DNA of 38,383 nucleotides from Planctomycetota bacterium (GTDB taxonomy: Bacteria > Planctomycetota > UBA1135 > GCA-002686595): the NCBI GenBank assembly GCA_016220085.1, contig JACRIN010000046.1, positions 1-38,383 of the forward strand. The letters are read 5' to 3'. Shown piece after piece: positions 1 to 7,149 of this stretch (positions are counted from its first letter, which is position 1; each line of letters opens with the position of its first letter). Under the pieces are notes generated by a model that was not told where the DNA came from, searched no databases, and worked only from the letters and a program-made list of their open reading frames with translations. A program made the translations under genes and the position numbers.

Positions 1-126
1 GAGTGCCCAGAGCGACGCGAGTGCCCAGAGCGACGCGAGTGCCCAGAGCGACGCGAGTGCCCAGAGCGACGCGAGTGCCCAGAGCGACGCGAGTGCCCAG
101 AGCGACGCGAGTGCCAAGCGAGGCGC
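1..126. repeat. 18-bp tandem repeat at the left edge
   Basis: Six perfect copies of GAGTGCCCAGAGCGACGC start at 1, 19, 37, 55, 73 and 91, and a degenerate seventh copy occupies 109-126. The array may continue to the left of the window. Its length is a multiple of three and it contains no stop in any plus-strand frame. In the frame of the downstream gene each unit reads Ser-Ala-Gln-Ser-Asp-Ala, which would suit a flexible linker. It could instead be a non-coding array upstream of the gene, and the sequence alone does not settle this. Confidence 0.9.
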
Positions 127-1273
127 GCATGCCGGTGGCGCGCCTGACGTCGAAGCCGGCGCCGGCGACGTGCCCGCGACGCTCGCGGTCGCGGATGCGC
201 GGCGCGCGCTCGATCTCGCGCTCGGCTTCCTCGTCCGCACGCAGAACGCCGACGGCAGCTTCGGCACGCCGACGGTCGAGGGGCTCTGGGACTCGCACTA
301 TTCGCTCGAGAGCTACTTCGCATGGCAATACGCCGGCGTCGCGCTCGCCGGGTACGGATTGATGCTCTCGCCGGAGACGCCGGAGCGGCGCGTGGCGCTC
401 GAGCGCGCCCTGGCGTGGCTCGTCGACGTCCGTTTCCCGAAGCGCCCGAGCGATTGGGACAACGACACGATGTGGGCCGCGGTGTACGGATTGGTCGCGA
501 CGGTGCACGCCGCGGACGACGCGCGTTTCGCCGCGACGCCGTGGAAGGAGCGTCTCGCCGCGCGCGGCCGCGAGTGCGCGGACTTCCTGGTCGGGAACCA
601 AGTGCCCGACGGCGGGTGGGGCTACTACGACGATCCGCCGTACACGCGCCGACCGAAGTGGGCGACCAGCTTCTCGACCGCCGCCGTGCTGCCGGCGATG
701 TTGCGGGCGCGCGAGCTCGGTTGGCTCGCGTCGACGCCCGAAGCCGCGGCGACCGGCGCGCGCGCGACGACGTACGTGCGCCGGTGCGCGCTGCCGAACG
801 GCGCGTACGCGTACGACCTGCGTCCGATCCCGCGCTTCGGCGGCGGCGAGCACATCGACGGCGTCAAAGGCTCGCTCGGCCGCATCCAAGTCTGCAATTG
901 GGCGTTGGCGAAGGCGGGCGAGCGCTCGATCACCGCCGATCGCATCGGCGAAGGGCTCGTGCAGTTCTTCGAGCACCACAGATTCCTCGACGCGGCACGG
1001 ATGCGCCCGATCCCGCACGAGGCGTACTACGCGAACGCGGGCTACTTCTACTACTTCGGCCACCTCTACGCGGCGCAAGCGATCCAGATGTTGCCGCTCG
1101 AGCAGCGCGAGTCGTTCCACGCGCGGCTGCGGCCGCACGTGATCAAGACGCAGCGCCCCGACGGCTCGTTCTGCGATTATCAGTGGCAGTCCTACAACGT
1201 CGCCGCGTGCACCGGCATGGCGGCCTCGGCGTTGGCTCTCGGACTGCCGGAAGCGGGCCGCAAGGGTCCGTGA
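2..1273 (+). CDS. Squalene-cyclase-like alpha-barrel protein, paralog 1 (5' partial)
   Basis: The product resembles prenyltransferase/squalene oxidase-repeat proteins, with QW-like motifs such as QNADGSFG, a GGWGYYDDPPYT segment near nucleotides 613-648, and QRPDGSF near the C-terminus. The frame is open to the window edge. A GTG at 170 would give 367 residues, but the second gene of the pair has an N-terminal signal-like segment, and here the matching region would lie upstream of the SAQSDA repeats. I therefore infer that the true start is outside the window. No class II terpene cyclase DxDD motif is visible; the nearest match is DWDND. The protein is probably exported, and its substrate is unknown. 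It ends 10 nt before its paralog, in one operon with eboA and eboB. Confidence 0.75.
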   Translation, partial: SAQSDASAQSDASAQSDASAQSDASAQSDASAQSDASAKRGAHAGGAPDVEAGAGDVPATLAVADARRALDLALGFLVRTQNADGSFGTPTVEGLWDSHYSLESYFAWQYAGVALAGYGLMLSPETPERRVALERALAWLVDVRFPKRPSDWDNDTMWAAVYGLVATVHAADDARFAATPWKERLAARGRECADFLVGNQVPDGGWGYYDDPPYTRRPKWATSFSTAAVLPAMLRARELGWLASTPEAAATGARATTYVRRCALPNGAYAYDLRPIPRFGGGEHIDGVKGSLGRIQVCNWALAKAGERSITADRIGEGLVQFFEHHRFLDAARMRPIPHEAYYANAGYFYYFGHLYAAQAIQMLPLEQRESFHARLRPHVIKTQRPDGSFCDYQWQSYNVAACTGMAASALALGLPEAGRKGP

Positions 1274-1283
1274 GGAGCGCGCG

Positions 1284-2456
1284 ATGATCTTGTGCGTCAC
1301 CAACTTCGTGCTCGCGGCGTGCCTCCAAGCGGCCGGAGGCGAGCTGCAGGCGAAGCCCGCTCCGAAGCTCGCGGCTTCGGCCGAACTGGGCCAGGCCGAA
1401 GCGCGCGCGGCGCGCGACAAGGCGCTCGAGTGGATCGTCGCGCACCAGAATGCGAACGGCAGCTGGGGCTCGCGCACCGTCGAAGGCGACGCCGAGTCGT
1501 TCATCACCGTGCAAGGCGTCTACGCGTGGCAGGTCGCGTCGAATGCGCTCTGCGCGCTCGCGTTGCTCGAAGCCGAGGAGACTCCCGCGCGCCGGGCGGT
1601 GCTCGAGAAGGCGCTCGAGTTCCTGACGTCGACTCCGCTGCCGAAGCGCGGCGACGATTGGGACGTCGACCACGTCTGGGCCGGCGTGTTCGGCACGGTC
1701 GCGTGCACCGCGGTCGCGAGGGACCCACGCTTCACCGCCGATCCGTGGCGCGCGAAGCTCTCGAAGCGCGGCCGTGAATTCGTCGCGTTGCTCGAGAAGA
1801 TGCAGGCGCCGAACGGAGGCTGGGGCTACTACGACGATCCGCCGTACACCGAGCGTCCGAAGTGGGCGACGAGCTTCACCACCGCGTCGGTCGTGCCGGC
1901 GCTCGGCTTCGCCGAGGAGCTCGGCTGGCTGAGCGACCGCGAAACGAAGACGCGCGCGGTGTCGTACCTGCGTAGATGCGCGCTGCCCAACGGTGCGTAC
2001 CAATACAGCCTCGACATGCTCCCGTGGATCGGCGGTGAATCGATCAACGACGCGCGCGGCTCGCTCGGCCGCATCCAGGTCTGCAATTGGGCGCTCTTCC
2101 GCTCCGGAGAGCGTTCGGTCACCGAGGACAAGTTGCGCGAAGGGCTCGCGAGCTTCTTCGAGCACCACGAGTACCTCGACGTAGCTCGCATGCGCCCGAT
2201 TCCCCACGAGGCTTACTACTTCAACGCGGGCTACTTCTACTTCTTCGGGCACTACTATGCCGCGTTGGTCGTCGAGCTCATGCCGGCGGCGGAGCGCGAG
2301 GCGTGGCGCCGGAAGCTGCGACCCGAGATCGTGAAGACGCAACGTCCGGACGGCTCCTTCGGTGACTTCTTGGGCTCGTCCTACATGATCCAAGCGTCCA
2401 CAGCCTTCGCCGCGCTCGCGCTGGACGCAGGCCTCGAAACCCCAACGCAACGATGA
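1284..2456 (+). CDS. Squalene-cyclase-like alpha-barrel protein, paralog 2
   Basis: This 390-residue protein is closely related to the gene just upstream. Both carry GGWGYYDDPPYT, RPKWATSF, RRCALPNGAY, GSLGRIQVCNWAL, MRPIPHEAYY and QRPDGSF, so this is a tandem duplication with strongly kept segments. The ATG at 1284 has GAGGAG seven nt upstream. The N-terminus is hydrophobic with a possible lipobox (LAAC, Cys13) but lacks the usual positive charge, so whether it is a lipoprotein or has a cleaved signal is open. The body has QW-type repeats (QNANGSWG) expected in an alpha/alpha barrel, but DWDVD stands where a cyclase would show DxDD. A terpenoid-binding or modifying role is possible but unproven. 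Its stop overlaps the eboA start as ATGA. Confidence 0.8.
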   Translation: MILCVTNFVLAACLQAAGGELQAKPAPKLAASAELGQAEARAARDKALEWIVAHQNANGSWGSRTVEGDAESFITVQGVYAWQVASNALCALALLEAEETPARRAVLEKALEFLTSTPLPKRGDDWDVDHVWAGVFGTVACTAVARDPRFTADPWRAKLSKRGREFVALLEKMQAPNGGWGYYDDPPYTERPKWATSFTTASVVPALGFAEELGWLSDRETKTRAVSYLRRCALPNGAYQYSLDMLPWIGGESINDARGSLGRIQVCNWALFRSGERSVTEDKLREGLASFFEHHEYLDVARMRPIPHEAYYFNAGYFYFFGHYYAALVVELMPAAEREAWRRKLRPEIVKTQRPDGSFGDFLGSSYMIQASTAFAALALDAGLETPTQR

Positions 2457-3358
2457 ACACCCGAGATTTCCTCCGCGAGCTCGCGGCCCGCACGTGGACG
2501 CCCGCGGCGCGCACCTGGCTCGAGCGAGCGAGCGCCGAGGCCGCGCGCGGCGTCGACGACGAGCGTTTCTGCGTCCTCTTCTCCGAAGCGAGTCGCTGGG
2601 TGCGCCCCAAGGTGCCGCTCGCGGCGAGCGAAGCCGAGTGCGCGCGCGCCGAGAAGTTGATGCCTGGATTCTCGCCCGAGCGCTGGACCGCGCTCGAAGC
2701 GACGCGCGCAGCGTTGCTCTTCGCGCACAAGGACCTCGAACGCGACGAGGGTGCGCGCGCGGTCGACGAGCTCTTCCGCTACGCCGACGTCGGCGAGCAC
2801 TCGGCGCTGCTGAAGGCGCTGCCGCACTTGCCCGGCCCCGAGCGCTTCCTGGTTCGCGCCCGTGAAGGCGCGCGCTCGAACATGCGCATCGCGTTCGAGG
2901 CGATCGCGTGCGACTCGCCGTACGCGCGTCATTGGTTCGATGCGATCGGTTGGAGGCAGCTCGCGATCAAGGCGTTGTTCATCGAAGCTCCTCTGTGGCG
3001 CGTGTGGGGCTTCGACGAGCGCGTCGACGCCGAGCTCGCGCGCATGGCGCTCGATCTCGCCGACGAACGGCGCAGCGCCGGCCGCCCGATCAACCCCGAG
3101 ACGTGGATGTGCCTCGCGCGTTTCGCGGGCAAGCGCGGCCTCGAATCGCTCGAACGCGAGCTCGCAACCGCCGGTTCGCGCGGCCGGGCGGGCGCGGTGC
3201 TCGGCCTCGCCCGCGCGGGAGAGCTCGAGCGCGTGCGCGCGCTCGCCGCGACCGAGAAGGACGAGCTCGTCCGCGACGCCGTGTCCGCCGCGCTCGCCGG
3301 TCGCACCGACCAAACCGCGTTCAAGATCCTCGACGCCGCCGCGCAAGGAGTCCGCTGA
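2453..3358 (+). CDS. eboA: EboA family protein
   Basis: This 301-residue, mostly helical soluble protein matches the EboA family by its central block at about residues 165-225 (IKALFIEAPLWRVWGFDER, then ELARMALDLADERRSAGRP). EboA is the first protein of the ebo gene cluster known from cyanobacteria, algal plastids and scattered bacteria. In Nostoc that cluster is needed to move a scytonemin precursor to the periplasm; the biochemical role of EboA itself is not known. The start codon overlaps the stop of the cyclase-like gene (ATGA) and has no clear ribosome binding site of its own, which suggests translational coupling. The C-terminal third is Ala/Arg-rich and HEAT-like. It is followed directly by the TatD-type gene eboB, as in known ebo clusters. 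Confidence 0.7.
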   Translation: MNTRDFLRELAARTWTPAARTWLERASAEAARGVDDERFCVLFSEASRWVRPKVPLAASEAECARAEKLMPGFSPERWTALEATRAALLFAHKDLERDEGARAVDELFRYADVGEHSALLKALPHLPGPERFLVRAREGARSNMRIAFEAIACDSPYARHWFDAIGWRQLAIKALFIEAPLWRVWGFDERVDAELARMALDLADERRSAGRPINPETWMCLARFAGKRGLESLERELATAGSRGRAGAVLGLARAGELERVRALAATEKDELVRDAVSAALAGRTDQTAFKILDAAAQGVR

Positions 3359-4254
3359 TGCGCTTCTTCGATCCCCACATCCACGTCGCCAGCCGCACGA
3401 CCGACGACCTCGACGCGATGGCGAAGGCCGGCATCCGCGGGATCATCGAGCCCGCGTTCTGGATGGGCCAGCCGCGCACGCAGCTCGGCGCGTACATCGA
3501 CTACTTCTCGGCGCTGGTCGGTTGGGAGCGCTTCCGCGCGTCGCAATTCGGCATCGCGCACTACTGCGCGATCGGCCTGAACTCGAAGGAAGCGAACAAC
3601 GAAGGCTTGGCGAAGGACGTGCTGCAGCTCGTGCCGCGTTTCGCGCTGAAGGAAGGCGTCGTCGCGATCGGCGAGATCGGCTACGACGAGATCACGGCGG
3701 CCGAGGAGTTCGCGTACGAGTGGCAGCTCGACTTCGCGCACCGCCACGACATGGTGGTGATGGTCCACTCGCCGCACCGCGACAAGAAGCGCGGCATTCG
3801 GCGCTCGATCGAGCTCGCGAAGCACCACGGGGTGCCGATGGAGAAGCTCGTGATCGACCACAACAACGAGGAGACGGTCGAGGACGTGCTCGAAGCCGGC
3901 GCGTGGGCCGCGTTCACGATCTACCCGCACACGAAGATGGGTTCGGAGCGGATGGTCGAGCTCGTCAGGAAGTACGGACCGAAGCAGATCATCGTCGACT
4001 CGTCGGCCGACTGGGGGATCAGCGATCCGCTGTCGGTGCCGAAGACGGCGGCGCTGATGCTGCAGCGCGGGATCTCGGCGGAAGCGGTCGAACTCGTCAC
4101 GTGGAAGAACGCGCTCGACGCGTACGCGCAGTCGGGCCAGATCGACGTGGAGTCGCTCTACCAGTCGCCTCAGATCGACCAGCGCACCTTCTTCTCCGAC
4201 AACTCGGTCCTGCGCGGCCAACAACCTCGCGTAGACGCGCCGATTCCGAACTGA
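3358..4254 (+). CDS. eboB: EboB, TatD-family metal-dependent hydrolase
   Basis: This 298-residue TIM-barrel hydrolase has the TatD metal ligands in order: H7xH9 near the N-terminus, E106 (GEIGYDE), H137 (MVHSPH), H168 (DHNNEE) and D214 (DSSADWG). TatD proteins are metal-dependent hydrolases, often nucleases, and the EboB branch belongs to the ebo cluster with an unknown substrate. The ATG overlaps the eboA stop (TGATG) and is preceded by AAGGAG seven nt upstream. The ebo prenyltransferase (EboC) and the sugar-phosphate-type enzymes (EboD, EboE) do not follow: the next gene is on the other strand. They may lie left of the window or be absent. A generic TatD hydrolase is the alternative, but adjacency to eboA favours EboB. 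Confidence 0.75.
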   Translation: MRFFDPHIHVASRTTDDLDAMAKAGIRGIIEPAFWMGQPRTQLGAYIDYFSALVGWERFRASQFGIAHYCAIGLNSKEANNEGLAKDVLQLVPRFALKEGVVAIGEIGYDEITAAEEFAYEWQLDFAHRHDMVVMVHSPHRDKKRGIRRSIELAKHHGVPMEKLVIDHNNEETVEDVLEAGAWAAFTIYPHTKMGSERMVELVRKYGPKQIIVDSSADWGISDPLSVPKTAALMLQRGISAEAVELVTWKNALDAYAQSGQIDVESLYQSPQIDQRTFFSDNSVLRGQQPRVDAPIPN

Positions 4255-4292
4255 GACGGTCCGAGAGGGTCCGTTGATGCCGCGCGAGGCGA

Positions 4293-4310
4293 TCCGCTGC
4301 GGACGGTTTT
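4293..4310 (+). terminator. Possible weak terminator after eboB
   Basis: A small hairpin (TCCG-CTG-CGGA) is followed within a few bases by four T residues, 40 bases after the eboB stop. The stem is only 4 bp, so this is a weak candidate. It lies between two convergent genes, where a terminator would be expected. Confidence 0.22.
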
Positions 4311-4335
4311 GCTGGAGCCGCGCGTATCGCGCCGA

Positions 4336-5247
4336 CTACGGCCGCGCGAGCAGCCGGCGCGCGTTGTCCGCGAAGATCGCGGCCTGCACTTCGACGCTCG
4401 CGCCGATCGCGGAGAGCGCGGCCTGTTGTTCGTCGTAGCGGTCGCGGCGCCAGCCCGCCGGAAACGTGTTCGAGTCGGTGCCGAACAGGATGCGTTTGGC
4501 GCCGAACACGCCGAGCGCGCGCGCGAACACGTCCTTCAGCGCGAGCGGTGCGGGCTGCGTCGCGAGCCACGAGTTCGAGCTCGACGTGTCGACCAACACG
4601 TTCGGGCACTGCGCGCCCGCGAACAACGCCTCGCGGAAGTACCCCGCGCCGAAGTGGGGGATCACCAGGCTGACGTTCGGGAACTTGTTCGCCGCCGCGA
4701 CCAGCTCGATCGGGTTCGCGTACTGGATGTCGATCGTGCGCGGCAACTGCAGCAGGTCGCGCAGCTTGACGATCAGCAACCCGCAGTGCACGTACGCGAT
4801 CCCTCGCCGCGCTTCGAGCACGCGCAACAGCGGCTCGCACACGCTCTCCGAAATCTTGTAGTGGTGCAGCGCGGGGAACAGCAGCACGCCGCGGAACCCT
4901 TTCTCGTCCATCAGCTTCGCGACGCGATCGGCGACGCCTTCCACCTTTGGATTGACGAGCGCGAACGGCACCAGGCGCCCGTCCGACTTCGCGCACGCAT
5001 CCGCTACCGCCGGCGCCTCCTCGGGCGCCGACGCGAAGCACGCCATGCGCTCGACGTCGTGGCGGTCGAGCTCGGCGATCCAGCGCTCGCGATGGCGATC
5101 GAGGTCGGGCGGGGGGATCTCGATCCCGGTCCGCTCGACGACGTGCGCCAAACGCTCGGCGACCGTGCCGGGGAGCGGCGACTGCGCGGCGAGCGCTTCG
5201 AAATACGGGCGGCTGAAGAAGTGGACGTGGAAGTCGAGGATCTTCAT
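4336..5247 (-). CDS. Amidohydrolase (Amidohydro_2-type TIM-barrel hydrolase)
   Basis: The 303-residue product has the hallmarks of the amidohydrolase-2 family: an N-terminal H7xH9 (DFHVHFF), a barrel-strand histidine in YVHCG, another in VIPHFGAGYF, and a late aspartate in ILFGTDSNTFP. This family contains metal-dependent decarboxylases and hydrolases such as ACMSD and gamma-resorcylate decarboxylase. The substrate cannot be told from sequence. It is convergent with eboB and divergent from the next gene, so it looks like a single transcription unit. It is a second metal-dependent TIM-barrel enzyme beside EboB, but it is not on the same strand and a shared pathway is only a guess. Confidence 0.8.
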   Translation of the reverse strand: MKILDFHVHFFSRPYFEALAAQSPLPGTVAERLAHVVERTGIEIPPPDLDRHRERWIAELDRHDVERMACFASAPEEAPAVADACAKSDGRLVPFALVNPKVEGVADRVAKLMDEKGFRGVLLFPALHHYKISESVCEPLLRVLEARRGIAYVHCGLLIVKLRDLLQLPRTIDIQYANPIELVAAANKFPNVSLVIPHFGAGYFREALFAGAQCPNVLVDTSSSNSWLATQPAPLALKDVFARALGVFGAKRILFGTDSNTFPAGWRRDRYDEQQAALSAIGASVEVQAAIFADNARRLLARP

Positions 5248-5279
5248 GGGCTCGGGCAGAGCCTAGCAACCGCGTGCGC

Positions 5280-5306
5280 TTGACCGCTTGCCCGGGGCGG
5301 TATCCT
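5280..5306 (+). promoter_or_regulatory. Possible sigma-70-like promoter for the kinase-like gene
   Basis: TTGACC (5280-5285) and TATCCT (5301-5306) lie 15 bases apart, shortly before the ATG at 5326, in the 78-bp gap between two divergent genes. The spacer is shorter than the optimum of 17, so this is tentative. Confidence 0.25.
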
Positions 5307-5325
5307 ATGCTTGCTCGCAAGCTCC

Positions 5326-5916
5326 ATGAGCCCTCCGGCCAAGGACCCCGTTCCCAATCCGCCGCGCAGCCACTCGTCGGTGCGCGCGCCCGACCCCCGT
5401 CGCGCGGGCTGGTCGCGGATCGCGATTCCCGGCGGCGAGCTTCGCATCGAGAACGAGTGGTACGACCGACTCCACGAGCTCGGGCTCGTCGATCCAGAGC
5501 GCTGGCGCACCGAGAACCTCTGCGGTGTCACCGTCGAGCGCAAGCCCGACCTCTGGGTGCGCTGCATGCCGGGCAAGGACGCGGCGCTCTTCGCGCGCTA
5601 TCGACGCGGCTCGCGGAGCACCGATTGGCTCGACGATCTCCTGCACGGACGCAAGCCGCTGTCGGCGGCCGCCCGCGAGGAGCGCACGCGCAAGCTCTTG
5701 TCGAAGGTCGGCATCGCCGCGCCGCACATCGTGCTCGTCGGCGAGGTGCGGTCGCGCGTGCGCATCGAACGCGAGAGCTTCCTGGTCACGCGCGAAGCGA
5801 TCGATTTCGAGCCGCTCGCGCGCACCGCCTGGAACGGGCTCGCGCCGCAGTTGCGCGCGCTGCTCGGCGGCTTCGAAGGGCCCGCGCATCCGGCGCCCGA
5901 AGCGTTCTCGCGCTGA
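5326..5916 (+). CDS. Short protein resembling the N-lobe of an LPS kinase (InaA/WaaP type)
   Basis: This 196-residue protein starts at ATG 5326; an in-frame TTG at 5311 is also possible. The pattern (EWYDRLHELG near the start, then REERTRKLLSKVGIAAPHIVLVGEV and SFLVTREAI) recalls the N-terminal lobe of lipopolysaccharide-core kinases, where a glycine-poor nucleotide-binding region is followed by the REARILRxLxxAGIPAPxVLxxGE helix and a hinge strand. The protein stops where the catalytic lobe with its HxDLxxxN loop should begin, so it is either a truncated kinase or a binding protein built from half of the fold. Its stop abuts the stop of the convergent FkbM gene with no gap. Confidence in the family is low. 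Confidence 0.45.
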   Translation: MSPPAKDPVPNPPRSHSSVRAPDPRRAGWSRIAIPGGELRIENEWYDRLHELGLVDPERWRTENLCGVTVERKPDLWVRCMPGKDAALFARYRRGSRSTDWLDDLLHGRKPLSAAAREERTRKLLSKVGIAAPHIVLVGEVRSRVRIERESFLVTREAIDFEPLARTAWNGLAPQLRALLGGFEGPAHPAPEAFSR

Positions 5917-6753
5917 TCAGCTCTCGCGCATGCCGCGCCAGAGCCCGTGCAGTCGCGGCTTCAGCCCGAGCACGTGGAACGCGGTGCCGCGCGCGCCGTA
6001 CAAGTCGATCCCGCCCTTGACCGGGTCGCGCGACGACGCTTGGCGCAGGATGCGGTCCTTGGTCATCGGGTAGGGCGCTTCGGTCGCCTTGCCGAGCGAG
6101 AAGCCGCGCTGGAAGAGCCAATCGAGCAGTGCCTCGGGCTTGGCGCCGCGCAGCGCGTAGGGCCAGAACTCCATCAGCAGGCCGAGCTCGGGGCTCGAGT
6201 CGATCGCTTTCGTCGCGCCTTGCACCGCGAGCCACTCGGAGCCTTGCGTGTCGATCTTGACGAAGCGGAACGGGCCCGCGACGACGTCGTCGACGCGCAC
6301 GATCTCGATGTCGACCGTCTCGGCGGCGGCCATGTCGTTCGGCCGCGCGTCGCGCGCGTCGAGCACGCGGTTGTCGCCGTGGTTCTTCGCCGCGAGCGCG
6401 ATCACCGCGCGACCGGGCCGGTCGCCCGCGGCGGCGACGTGCAAGACGCCCTTGCCGCGGCCGACCTTCTCCGCGCGCTGCATGTTGCGGCGCGCGAGCT
6501 CGGCGATCGCGGGCACGGGCTCGAAGGCGTGTACCTCGCAGCCCGCGAGGATCGCTCGGACCGCGAACCAGCCGACGTTCGCGCCGAGGTCGAGCACTCG
6601 CGCGCCGGGCGCGAGGTGCGCGAGCATCCGCTCGGACTCGTGATCGGCCCAGGAGCCGCGTTCGATCGCCGGCCCGATGATCGCATCGTCGGCCAGCACG
6701 TCGAATTCGATGCCCATGCCGGGCGGACGAACGGTCCTCGCTTCGAGCTTCAT
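5917..6753 (-). CDS. FkbM family methyltransferase
   Basis: The 278-residue product is a class I SAM-dependent methyltransferase of the FkbM type. Motif I is at residues 53-61 (VLDLGANVG), an acidic ribose-binding position follows in HAFEPVP, and the family motif KIDTQGSEWLAVQGA occurs in the C-terminal half. FkbM enzymes O-methylate sugars, polyketides or surface glycans; the target here cannot be told. A sulfotransferase-like gene and an ABC exporter lie 9-13 kb away, and LPS-kinase-like sequence is next door, which weakly suggests envelope glycan modification. The ATG at 6753 was chosen because upstream sequence is Arg-rich and not protein-like. Confidence 0.85.
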   Translation of the reverse strand: MKLEARTVRPPGMGIEFDVLADDAIIGPAIERGSWADHESERMLAHLAPGARVLDLGANVGWFAVRAILAGCEVHAFEPVPAIAELARRNMQRAEKVGRGKGVLHVAAAGDRPGRAVIALAAKNHGDNRVLDARDARPNDMAAAETVDIEIVRVDDVVAGPFRFVKIDTQGSEWLAVQGATKAIDSSPELGLLMEFWPYALRGAKPEALLDWLFQRGFSLGKATEAPYPMTKDRILRQASSRDPVKGGIDLYGARGTAFHVLGLKPRLHGLWRGMRES

Positions 6754-7149
6754 CGTGGCGGGCCAATGTAGTGTCCGACCGCGGGCGAGCGCCCGAAGAA
6801 ACCGGCGGACGCGCGGCGCTCCGCGCGTCGGCGAGGCCGACTCGCGCGCGGCGGCGCGCCGAGGGAATTCCCGCGAACCCCCGTGAACTCCGGCGAACTG
6901 TCGCGAGCTTCGGCGGACTTCGGCGCGCGTCGACGGCGTCGCACTGGCCTGCGCGAGCCCTGGCGCGACCGCCCGGAACTTCCTTCCCGATCGTCCGCCG
7001 CGATGCGACGCGCACGGCGAGGTCGGGCCCGCCTCCGCGCTCAAGGCGAATCCCTGGAAGTCCGAACAGAGCCCCAAACGGGTCGGCCCCGCTCCCCTCC
7101 GCGTCGCCCCGACGCGGCGCGCGGTCGATCCGCACACCCCACATCGTCG
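6754..7149. other. Intergenic region with hairpin and short tandem repeats
   Basis: This 396-bp gap separates the divergent FkbM gene and the secretion operon. No convincing gene is seen. It holds a perfect 9-bp inverted repeat with a four-base loop (6808-6829, GACGCGCGG / CCGCGCGTC) without a T-run, a TAGTGT box at 6769-6774, and six imperfect 10-nt repeats at 6865-6924. The promoter of the secretion operon should lie here, but no clear -35/-10 pair stands out. Confidence 0.6.
6865..6924. repeat. Six imperfect 10-nt tandem repeats
   Basis: The units are GAATTCCCGC, GAACCCCCGT, GAACTCCGGC, GAACTGTCGC, GAGCTTCGGC and GGACTTCGGC, back to back. The period of 10 is not a multiple of three, so this is not a coding repeat. 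It equals about one helical turn, which would put any bound protein on one face of the DNA. It lies 226 bp upstream of the first gene of the secretion operon. Confidence 0.7.

Noticed and set aside
3..362. Open frame reading PRATRV repeats
   Set aside because: It is an alternative frame of the 18-bp repeat and runs into the cyclase-like gene in the wrong frame; no homology or ribosome binding site.
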